DNA of 59,350 bases from Luteitalea sp. (lineage in GTDB: Bacteria > Acidobacteriota > Vicinamibacteria > Vicinamibacterales > CAVVIG01), in NCBI GenBank assembly GCA_009380045.1, contig WHSN01000006.1, positions 1 through 59,350 on the forward strand. Reading direction: 5' to 3'. The translations under genes were made by a program, and so were the position numbers. How positions within the stretch are numbered: the stretch's first letter is position 1; each line of letters starts with the position of its first letter. Positions 8,216 to 15,398 of this stretch are shown piece by piece. The notes beneath the pieces were generated by a model, which made no database searches, had not been told where the DNA came from, and saw only the letters and a list, made by a program, of their open reading frames with translations.

Positions 8216-8665
8216 CTACGGCTGTTCAGCTCTTCGCCGAACGCGGTCGAACAGGTTTGGCCAGCCTTGCGACAGCGCCTCTCGATACCCGTCTGGAAAC
8301 AGGCCAAGCGCGGTGTGACGCAGCGTGATCAGCGTCCCGCCGTCGACCTGTGTGAGCCGGTACTGCAGATTCGAAGCCACGGCGAATGACATCATCAGTG
8401 GCCCGGTGATCTCGAGCAGGGTTGGCTGCTTGATCGCTTGTACATGACCCCAAAGATGCCCGTTGTTGTCGCCGAGATCGCGGAACCAACGGCCGCCGGG
8501 CCAAGGCTCGAGGACCATCGGCATCGGCGCGCCGTTATGTCCTTCGTTTGACCGGCCCATCTCCTCCAAGAGCGCCGCGAACGTCGCGGTGGGAGAGGAG
8601 CGGACGCGGACTTCCTCCGTGATGTTGAGTGACAGATTCTCGATGGCTGGAGCGATCGCAGTCAT
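8216..8665 (-). CDS. SRPBCC (AHSA1-like) domain protein
   Basis: A 149-residue cytoplasmic protein with an AHSA1/START-like pattern: LNITEEVRVRSSPTATFAALLEE, EPWPGGRWFRDLGDNNGHLWG, LEITGPLMM, TLITLRHTALG and a closing helix GWPNLFDRVRRRAEQ. The AGAGGAGA site ahead of the ATG is strong. It lies 32 bases after an ArsR-like regulator and 47 bases before a DinB-like gene, mirroring the regulator-SRPBCC pair on the opposite strand at 6501-7341. Ligand unknown. Confidence 0.85.
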   Translation of the reverse strand: MTAIAPAIENLSLNITEEVRVRSSPTATFAALLEEMGRSNEGHNGAPMPMVLEPWPGGRWFRDLGDNNGHLWGHVQAIKQPTLLEITGPLMMSFAVASNLQYRLTQVDGGTLITLRHTALGLFPDGYREALSQGWPNLFDRVRRRAEQP

Positions 8666-8697
8666 GATGTCTCCTCTCGGTCATTCCTCAGGCGGCC

Positions 8698-9018
8698 TCA
8701 ATTGCGCTCGGCGCGTTCCTTGACCCGCGCGAGCTGGTGGCGCCAGTACCGTTCGAATCGGCTGGTCCATTCGTGGAGCGGTCGAATCCCCTCCGCGTTC
8801 GTGCGATAGAACACATGGCGGCCGTCTCGTCGCACCTCAACCAGGCCGACGTCGCGAAGCACCCGGAGGTGCTTGGAGACGGACGGTTGCGCCAGGCCCA
8901 CCGCCAGGACGATGTCGCCGACCGGACGCTCGCGTGGCGCGAGATAGTCGAGAATGTCGCGACGACGCGGTTCGGCGATGGCGTTGAAGGCGTCCGACGT
9001 CGTGGCGGCCCGAGGCAT
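8698..9018 (-). CDS. ArsR-type regulator heading SRPBCC-DinB operon
   Basis: A 106-residue winged-helix protein: AFNAIAEPRRRDILDYLAPRERPVGDI, the HTH VGLAQPSVSKHLRVLRDVGL, and the wing VRRDGRHVFYRTNAEGI. The final helix carries SRFERYWRHQLARVKERAE. There are no metal-site cysteines. The ATG at 9018 is preferred over one at 9030 because the latter overlaps the promoter's -10 box. That promoter (9026-9053) places the transcript start about one base before the ATG, so the mRNA may be leaderless. It heads the regulator-SRPBCC-DinB unit. Confidence 0.85.
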   Translation of the reverse strand: MPRAATTSDAFNAIAEPRRRDILDYLAPRERPVGDIVLAVGLAQPSVSKHLRVLRDVGLVEVRRDGRHVFYRTNAEGIRPLHEWTSRFERYWRHQLARVKERAERN

Positions 9019-9025
9019 GGTCCCA

Positions 9026-9053
9026 ATCATATGCCTATACAGGAATGTGTCAA
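9026..9053 (-). promoter_or_regulatory. Strong promoter of the minus-strand arsR-type operon
   Basis: On the minus strand, TTGACA (9048-9053), a 16-base spacer and TATGAT (9026-9031) form a near-consensus sigma70-like promoter. The -10 box ends 7 bases before the ATG at 9018, which predicts a leaderless or nearly leaderless transcript. Confidence 0.75.
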
Positions 9054-9173
9054 GTCCCGGTCGCTCCCGGCACGTCAGCGCGTCGATGAATCGAACCTCG
9101 GCTCCGTCAATGAATCGAATCCACACCTCGAGCGGGAGGAGGAGTCTTGTTCAGGAGCGTGCGGCGCGCACCA

Positions 9174-9656
9174 TCACTGGCTGATCGCCCCATTCGATGC
9201 GACCGTGAGCGCGAACCCCGGTTCATCGCCGTTGCCCGGTGTGGTCGCGTTCTGACTCAAACGGACGTCGTTCACGAATACGTTTCGGGTCACCGCTCCG
9301 GTGGGGTTTTCGTCGCACGCGTTGTGATCGTTGATGCGGAACGAGACCCGGCGGTTGGCGGGCAGATCGGCAAACGAGATCTCGTACCGGTTCGGCGGAA
9401 TCGGTTGGAGAGCAACGGCGGCGAAACCCCGCCAGCTTGGATGGATGTGCGTCGGCCCGACACCGTTGACGCACGCCTCCGCGGAGGAAGGAAGATCCGC
9501 CCGCCTTGCTGTTGCACCCAGGAACACGATACGGGCGGTCGTTACCGGGTCGCCGGGCTGCGGGTCGGGGGTGGGAGAGGAAGGCGCATTCGTGTCGTCG
9601 CAACCCACGGCTGCGACCATGATCGCAGCGGCCAGCCAACGGGCCGGTGCCTGCAC
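9174..9656 (-). CDS. Secreted lipoprotein of unknown function
   Basis: The GTG at 9656 gives a 160-residue protein with a classic short lipoprotein signal: VQAPARWLAAAIMVAAVGCDD, with Cys as the probable lipidated residue, followed by a flexible Ser/Pro linker. The mature part contains LPSSAEACVNGVGPTHIHPSWRGF, YEISFADLPANRRVSFRINDHNACDEN and NVFVNDVRL. The HIHPSWRGF phrase and paired cysteines suggest a small extracellular beta domain. It is divergent from the PQQ dehydrogenase gene. I do not recognise a named family. Confidence 0.65.
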   Translation of the reverse strand: MQAPARWLAAAIMVAAVGCDDTNAPSSPTPDPQPGDPVTTARIVFLGATARRADLPSSAEACVNGVGPTHIHPSWRGFAAVALQPIPPNRYEISFADLPANRRVSFRINDHNACDENPTGAVTRNVFVNDVRLSQNATTPGNGDEPGFALTVASNGAISQ

Positions 9657-9829
9657 GCCACGAGCATACCCGAGAAACCCGCCGCGAGCCGGGCGAGCCT
9701 GAGCCCACCCGCGCCAGGGCGCCCAGGCGCGCTCCCGAAAGGACAATGATCAGCTGCTGCGGCCTCCACACGGTGTATGTTCTTGCGGACGGCCATTCAC
9801 AACGGTTCTTTGCTCTGGAGGAAGGCGTG

Positions 9830-11767
9830 ATGACCCCACGGCTTTGGTCAGCGGCCGGGCGGCTGCTGGTGGTGCTTGCGGCGTGCGCGGCGGTGTCCGG
9901 TGCGGCGGCGGACGATCCAGCGAAGGGCGAATGGCGCTATTACGCCGGAGACAATGCCTCGACGAAGTACTCACCGCTCGATCAGATCAACCGCTCGAAC
10001 GTGTCGAAGCTCCGGGTTGCCTGGAGACGGCCGCACATCGATCCCGAGCTCGTTGCGGCGAACCCGGGCCTGCGGCTGTCGAACAATTACCGTTCGACGC
10101 CGATCATGGTGGACGGCGTGCTCTATGCAACCAACGCCGTCGGATCGGCAGAGGCGTTCGATCCAGAAACCGGCCGAACGCTGTGGACACAGAAGACCGC
10201 CGCGGGCGTGGCCGGCAGTCCGGGGCTCGGCGGAGCGCTACGCGCGGTCGCGTATTGGAGCGAGGGCGGAGACGCCCGGATCCTGACCTACCAGAAACAG
10301 TATCTATACGCGCTCGATCCCAAGACCGGGGAGCCCTTCAGCGGGTTCGGTGACAAGGGCAGGGTCGATCTCAGCGTGAATGGCCAATACCTCTGGAACG
10401 CACCACCGCTGGTCGTTCGCGATCTCGTCGTGGTCGGCTCGGCGATGGCGGACCAGGATTCGGCCACCAAAATGGGCGGCCCGGCCGGTGAAGTACGGGC
10501 GTTCGACGTGCGCACCGGACAGCCTCGCTGGACCTTCCGCGTCATACCGCGCGAGGGTGAGCCCGGGATTGAAAGCTGGGGCGACGAATCGTGGCGCTTC
10601 GTCGGCGCCGGCAACGTGTGGGCGCCGATGAGCGCCGACGACGAGCTCGGGTACGTCTACGTGCCGACCACGAGCCCGACCAACGACATGTACGGCGGAC
10701 ACCGGCCGGGCAACAACCTGTTCACCGACAGCGTGGTGTGTCTCGATGCGCGAACCGGCAAGATGGTCTGGCACTTTCAGACGGTCCATCACGACCTGTT
10801 CGACTACGACAACCCGGCGGCCCCGATCCTCGCCGACATCATGGTGGGCGGACGTCCGGTCAAATCGGTCGTCCAGGTCACGAAGCAGTCGTTCGCCTAC
10901 GTGCTCGACCGGGTCACGGGCAAGCCGGTGTGGCCGATCGAAGAACGACCGGTTCCGCAATCGACAGTACCTGGTGAACGGTCATCCCCGACGCAGCCGT
11001 TTCCGACCAAGCCGCCACCCTTCGACCGTCAGGGCGTCACCATCGACGACCTGATCGACTTCACACCCGAGCTGCGGGCCGAAGCGATCGAGATCGTCAA
11101 GCAGTACCGCTACGGCCCGGTTTTCACGCCGCCGTCGGTCGTCGGCGACGGCCCGGACGCGACGAAGGGCACGATTCAGCTGCCGGGATCGGTCGGAGGC
11201 GCTGACTGGACCGGAGCGGCATTCGATCCAAACACGAAGATTCTCTACGTACCGTCGATGACCAACCCGTTCGTCGCCAACCTGCTGCCGGGCAACCCGG
11301 GGCAAACGGATCTCCGCTTCCGAGCGTCCAACCGCGCACTGCTCCTCGGCCCGCGCGGCTTGCCGCTGATGAAGCCGCCGTACGGCCGCATCACGGCCAT
11401 CGACCTGAATCGGGGAGAGCACATGTGGATGGTGCCGAACGGCGACGGCCCGCGCGATCATCCGTTGCTCAAATCGCTCAAGCTGCCGCCGCTCGGGCAC
11501 GCATCGCGTGGCGCGCCGCTGTTAACGCGAACCCTGCTCTTCGCGCCCGACGGGGATCAGGTGAACGTGAGGACCCCAGAGGGCGGCGGCGGCAAGAAGT
11601 TTCGGGTGCTCGACAAGGAAAACGGCGAAACCGTGTGGGAGACCGAGCTCGGCGCGGGTGTCACGGGAGCACCGATGACATACATGCACAAGGGCAAGCA
11701 GTATGTGGTCGTGGCAATCGGCGGACGGGACCATCCCGCCGAGTTCGTGGCGTTGAGCCTGCCGTAG
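9830..11767 (+). CDS. PQQ-dependent quinoprotein dehydrogenase
   Basis: A 645-residue protein. The ATG at 9830 is chosen because GGAGGAAGG precedes it and a signal peptide (LLVVLAACAAVSGAAA) follows at once. The mature chain begins GEWRYYAGDNASTKYSPLDQ, the hallmark of membrane/periplasmic PQQ glucose or alcohol dehydrogenases. Propeller blades recur: FDPETGRTLWTQKT, FDVRTGQPRWTF, LDARTGKMVWHFQT, LDRVTGKPVWPIEE and LDKENGETVWETEL. Such enzymes oxidise sugars or alcohols in the periplasm and pass electrons to quinone or cytochrome c. No heme motif is fused. The substrate cannot be told from sequence alone. Confidence 0.9.
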   Translation: MTPRLWSAAGRLLVVLAACAAVSGAAADDPAKGEWRYYAGDNASTKYSPLDQINRSNVSKLRVAWRRPHIDPELVAANPGLRLSNNYRSTPIMVDGVLYATNAVGSAEAFDPETGRTLWTQKTAAGVAGSPGLGGALRAVAYWSEGGDARILTYQKQYLYALDPKTGEPFSGFGDKGRVDLSVNGQYLWNAPPLVVRDLVVVGSAMADQDSATKMGGPAGEVRAFDVRTGQPRWTFRVIPREGEPGIESWGDESWRFVGAGNVWAPMSADDELGYVYVPTTSPTNDMYGGHRPGNNLFTDSVVCLDARTGKMVWHFQTVHHDLFDYDNPAAPILADIMVGGRPVKSVVQVTKQSFAYVLDRVTGKPVWPIEERPVPQSTVPGERSSPTQPFPTKPPPFDRQGVTIDDLIDFTPELRAEAIEIVKQYRYGPVFTPPSVVGDGPDATKGTIQLPGSVGGADWTGAAFDPNTKILYVPSMTNPFVANLLPGNPGQTDLRFRASNRALLLGPRGLPLMKPPYGRITAIDLNRGEHMWMVPNGDGPRDHPLLKSLKLPPLGHASRGAPLLTRTLLFAPDGDQVNVRTPEGGGGKKFRVLDKENGETVWETELGAGVTGAPMTYMHKGKQYVVVAIGGRDHPAEFVALSLP

Positions 11768-11940
11768 CCGGCGATCTCACGTGGACGCGACCAGCCCGCG
11801 TCAACCCGTCGTGGGCACCATGGCACGACGTGTCGGGGCGGGAAGTATGATGTATTGCCCGGACGGCCCGGCGCAGCCGCCGGAGAACCCTCGAACAGCA
11901 TGGTGCGCGCCGCGACCAGGACTGCGCGAGGCACATTCAG

Positions 11941-12741
11941 ATGAACATCATGAAGCAGACTGCTCTATTCGCCGTTTCGTTCGCGTTGCTCGCATCGGCC
12001 TTGCACGCCGCAGAACCGGCGATCAAGACGGTCGGCTATGACAATGTTCACATCCGGGTATCGGATCCTGAGAAAGCCGCCGAGTGGTACGTGAAGACTC
12101 TCGGTGCGACCCCTTCCCCGCCTCCTGCGCCGGGAACCGGACAGGTGCTCTTCGGGAACGTCGTGGTCACTATCGTGAGGACGCCGCAGGTGCAGCCGAG
12201 CGCCGGCAGCGTCATCGATCACATCGGGCTCTCGTATCCCGACATCGAAGCGAAGATCAAAGACTTCGAGGCGAACGGCGCGAAGGTGCTGTCACCGCCC
12301 AGAGACAGTCCCGGAATCTTCAAGTACGCGTACATCGAAGACCCGTGGGGAGTGAAGATCGAGATCGTCGACGACTCGGAACGTCGCGGCTTTCACCACG
12401 TGCATCTACGGGTGCGGGATCCGCAGGCGACCTTGGCGTGGTACGAGGAGAACTTCGGAGGCGAGCGCGCCAAGCTCAGGGACCGCGTGGACGGGCTGCG
12501 CTACTCCGGCGTCTGGCTGCTGGCGGCCAGCAGCGGCGCCGACACGCCGGCGCCGAGCTCCGACCGCGCCATCCAGAACATCGCGCTGCGCGTTGACGAC
12601 GTGGACGCGGCGATGAGCGCGCTGAAGGCCAGGGGGGTGAAGAGCGTCGTCGAGCCGCGCAGCCTCGGCACGCTCCGATACGGCTTCGTTGAGGATCCGA
12701 ACGGGGTGAGGGTCGAGCTCATCAGCCGGGCGCCCAACTGA
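11941..12741 (+). CDS. Exported protein with two VOC (glyoxalase-like) domains
   Basis: A 266-residue protein with a signal peptide (KQTALFAVSFALLASALHAAE). Two VOC modules follow. The first runs from YDNVHIRVSDPEKAAEWYVKTLG to YAYIEDPWGVKIEIVDD; the second from FHHVHLRVRDPQATLAWYEENFG to LRYGFVEDPNGVRVELISR. Each has the N-terminal His and C-terminal Glu that bind metal in this superfamily (glyoxalases, extradiol dioxygenases, fosfomycin enzymes). Export to the periplasm is unusual for the family, which is mostly cytoplasmic. It lies 173 bases downstream of the PQQ dehydrogenase. The reaction is unknown. Confidence 0.85.
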   Translation: MNIMKQTALFAVSFALLASALHAAEPAIKTVGYDNVHIRVSDPEKAAEWYVKTLGATPSPPPAPGTGQVLFGNVVVTIVRTPQVQPSAGSVIDHIGLSYPDIEAKIKDFEANGAKVLSPPRDSPGIFKYAYIEDPWGVKIEIVDDSERRGFHHVHLRVRDPQATLAWYEENFGGERAKLRDRVDGLRYSGVWLLAASSGADTPAPSSDRAIQNIALRVDDVDAAMSALKARGVKSVVEPRSLGTLRYGFVEDPNGVRVELISRAPN

Positions 12742-12817
12742 TTCTTCGCCCGAACCGCATGTCGGTCGAGATCACCAGGCGACCGGCGCGAGCTCTCGAC
12801 GCCAGCTACGACCCGCT

Positions 12818-12859
12818 ACAGTAGACGCGCGCGACGGAACAGTAGACGCGCGCGACGAG
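12818..12859. repeat. Two tandem copies of a 21-base unit
   Basis: The 19 bases ACAGTAGACGCGCGCGACG occur at 12818-12836 and again at 12839-12857, each followed by two bases, giving a 21-base period. They lie between the double-VOC gene and the convergent NHL gene. The function is unknown; it may be a regulator site pair or a chance duplication. Confidence 0.7.
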
Positions 12860-12973
12860 TTCCTCCGACGAGGCTGCTCGCGCCGGCTCGCTCGACCCGC
12901 ATCGATGCGGCGCCCACGGCTTCGCGCGATGCGATCCATCGACCGCAGCCCTGTCCACCGTGAGACCGCTCAA

Positions 12974-14233
12974 TCACTTCGAGCTTCGCAACTGCTCGGC
13001 CGTCAGCGCGTTCGGCGGCGTGGAGGTTGACAGCCCTTTGAAGGCGAACCGTTGCATCCGCGCGCCAGGCGACACTTCCCCGGTGTAGATATTCCCCTTC
13101 GAGTCGACCGCGAGGTGATGGAGGCCCTGGAAGTCGCCAGGTTTCTCGCTCCGCTGGCCGAGTTGATACAGCACGGTGAGTGTCTTGCGATCCACGACCG
13201 CGATGCGGGAATTGCCATAGTCGGCGACATACATGAACCGCTGCTCCGGATCGGGCGAGAAGGCCACGCCGGCCGCCGATCCGTTCGAAGGACCGCCGCG
13301 ATTGAGGAACATCTGGGTCACGTACTTGCCTTCCGTGGTGAAGACCTGCACACGTCGATTCCCGCGATCCGCCACGTACACGAGCCCGTCGTTCGAGACC
13401 TTGATCCCGTGGACCGGACTGGCAAACACGGGCGAGCCGGGACCTTCGGTATCGAGCGGCGCCTGGGCCTGGCCACGGCCACGCCCACGACCGCCTCCCG
13501 CCGGCTGCCCGGGCGGGGCCGGCACCGGAAGGACGTCGACTGGCACGTTCCCGAAGGCACCCCAGGACCGCTTGAAGACGCCGGTGTCGGCATCGAAAAT
13601 GACCACCCGGCGGTTGCCATAGCCGTCCGCCACGAAGGCCTCGTTCGTCTTCGCAAACACGAACACGTCCGCTGCTTGATGAACGCTGTTCGGATCCTTG
13701 TTCCCGCCGACGACCGGTGGCTTCTGGGACGTCGGGCTCTTGTCCCGTCCGCCGATCTGCAGGAGGAACTTCCCGTCGTGGGTGAACTTGAGCAGCATGT
13801 CGTCGTTGCGTTCGAACAGCGACGGCGCCACCGGCGCGCTGCCGCCAATCCAGACGTTGTTCCGGTAGTCGACCGAAATCCCGTGCTCGCTGTCCGGCCA
13901 GTCGAAGCCGGCGATGCCAGGCCCGCCCCAGGCGCTGACGAACTTTCCGTTCTCGTCGAGCTCGAGCACCGGAGGCGCCGAGCGCGCCCGAGTCTCAGGG
14001 GGCAGGGTGTTGGGACGGGACAAGACGAACACGTGATCGCGCGAGTCCACCGCCACTGACGGCACGTGGCCCACCAGCCAGTTGTACGGCAGCGGCGGCG
14101 GCCACGTGGTATCGACCTGGAACACGGGCATGCCCATCGTCGCGGCGGACTGAGCCGCGGGGGTTTGGCCGGCGCTGCCCCCGCCGATGAGGACGGCCAC
14201 GACCGCGGTCGCGCCGATGATGTGCCGAAGCAT
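12974..14233 (-). CDS. Exported NHL-repeat beta-propeller protein
   Basis: A 419-residue protein starting at the ATG at 14233 (GGAG eight bases ahead) with a signal peptide (IGATAVVAVLIGGGSAG). NHL-type blades repeat through the chain: VPSVAVDSRDHVFVLSR, HGISVDYRNNVWIGG, VADGYGNRRVVIFD, HGIKVSNDGLVYVADRGNRR, MYVADYGNSRIAVVD and HHLAVDSKGNIYTGE. A Gly/Arg-rich linker (GGGRGRGRGQ) interrupts blades three and four. Such six-bladed propellers bind ligands or act as lyases of the PAL type. Last gene of the minus-strand operon, 40 bases after the double cupin. It has a paralogue at 18575-19720 in the same operon. Confidence 0.85.
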   Translation of the reverse strand: MLRHIIGATAVVAVLIGGGSAGQTPAAQSAATMGMPVFQVDTTWPPPLPYNWLVGHVPSVAVDSRDHVFVLSRPNTLPPETRARSAPPVLELDENGKFVSAWGGPGIAGFDWPDSEHGISVDYRNNVWIGGSAPVAPSLFERNDDMLLKFTHDGKFLLQIGGRDKSPTSQKPPVVGGNKDPNSVHQAADVFVFAKTNEAFVADGYGNRRVVIFDADTGVFKRSWGAFGNVPVDVLPVPAPPGQPAGGGRGRGRGQAQAPLDTEGPGSPVFASPVHGIKVSNDGLVYVADRGNRRVQVFTTEGKYVTQMFLNRGGPSNGSAAGVAFSPDPEQRFMYVADYGNSRIAVVDRKTLTVLYQLGQRSEKPGDFQGLHHLAVDSKGNIYTGEVSPGARMQRFAFKGLSTSTPPNALTAEQLRSSK

Positions 14234-14273
14234 CACAACTGCTCCAGGGCCACAGACCCGAAGTCCTGGCCGG

Positions 14274-15227
14274 TTACTTGGTCCAATTGGCATCCCATCG
14301 GATGTTCAGCCAGGCCGCCACATCGTTGACCGCGCTGAAGCCATGTGACAGGTTGGCGGGGACAAAGAACACGTCACCGACCTTTGCCGGTGCGCTGACG
14401 CCCGTGTTCGCGACCGGCTTTCCGCCCTCGGTCTTGAAACCGGTGCTCACCGTGCCGCCCCCTTCGAGCACCACCCAGGTGTCAATCGTGATCGGGTGCA
14501 CCTCGCTCGAGGGCGCCTTGACCCGGCGGATGTTCACGTTGAAGTGCCCACCTTCGATCATCCGCACCGTTGAGATGTTCTTCGCTTCCATGTCCTGCCG
14601 ATACGCGTCCAGCTTCTCCTTCGGAATGTAGACCGCGCGATCGGTGGGCGCATACTCGATCGGCTGCATCCCGCCGCGTCCCGAGCGCCCGGCCGCGGGG
14701 GGAGCCGCCCCACGGCCGCGGCCGGCCCCGAGCTGTGCGTCGGCCGGCCAGTCGCTGTCCCAGCGGACGTTCAACCAGGTGATGTTTCCGTTGACGCCGC
14801 TGACCCCATGTGGGACGCCGTTGGGGATGAAGGCGACGTCGCCGACCTTCAGCGGGTTCGACTCGCCCCCGACGATCTTGCCGTTGTTGAGCTTGCCGCC
14901 CGTCGTCAACGTTCCGCCGCCATCCAGCACCACCCACAGATCGATCGTATTCGGATGGACCAGCGCCGTCTCCGCGTTCGTGATCCGGCGGATGTTGACG
15001 TTGAACTTTCCACCTTCAATCATTCGAAGCGTTTGGAGCCGCTTGGCATCCATGTCCTTCAGGTACTGCGCAAGCTTCTCCTTCGGGATCGGGATCGCAC
15101 GATCCGTCGGCGCCTGTTCGAGGATGGTCGTGCCCCTGCCCCTGCCTGCCTGCCCTCCTGCCCGAGCGACCGTGACGACGGCGCTGGCCAGGAGCAGGAC
15201 TAAGCAGGCACTCGCTGCTCTTCGCAT
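14274..15227 (-). CDS. Exported double-cupin protein
   Basis: A 317-residue protein with a signal peptide (ACLVLLLASAVVTVARA). Two cupin halves are visibly duplicated: each has PTDRA(I/V)xIPKEKL, RMIEGG(K/H)FNVNIRR, TID(L/T)WVVL(D/E)GGGT, then GDV(A/F)F(I/V)P and a late His (VPHG, LSHG). A Gly/Arg/Ala-rich linker separates them. In cupin motif 1 the usual HxH is reduced to a single His and the first half has Asp where Glu is usual, so the metal site may be altered. It is downstream of the TonB receptor and upstream of an NHL protein. The reaction is unknown. Confidence 0.87.
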   Translation of the reverse strand: MRRAASACLVLLLASAVVTVARAGGQAGRGRGTTILEQAPTDRAIPIPKEKLAQYLKDMDAKRLQTLRMIEGGKFNVNIRRITNAETALVHPNTIDLWVVLDGGGTLTTGGKLNNGKIVGGESNPLKVGDVAFIPNGVPHGVSGVNGNITWLNVRWDSDWPADAQLGAGRGRGAAPPAAGRSGRGGMQPIEYAPTDRAVYIPKEKLDAYRQDMEAKNISTVRMIEGGHFNVNIRRVKAPSSEVHPITIDTWVVLEGGGTVSTGFKTEGGKPVANTGVSAPAKVGDVFFVPANLSHGFSAVNDVAAWLNIRWDANWTK

Positions 15228-15398
15228 TGTGACTCCTTGTCCGATCGCACGGCTGGCACGAAGTTCCTCGTGCCAGCCATGCCGCGTGCTTAGTACTCTA
15301 ACCCTTGCTGATTCAGAAACAGCGGGTCACAACGATCACCGCCGCCCGCCCGGCTCCAGAGAGAGAACGACCAGAAGAAAGCCTCTCTGTGCCCGGCA

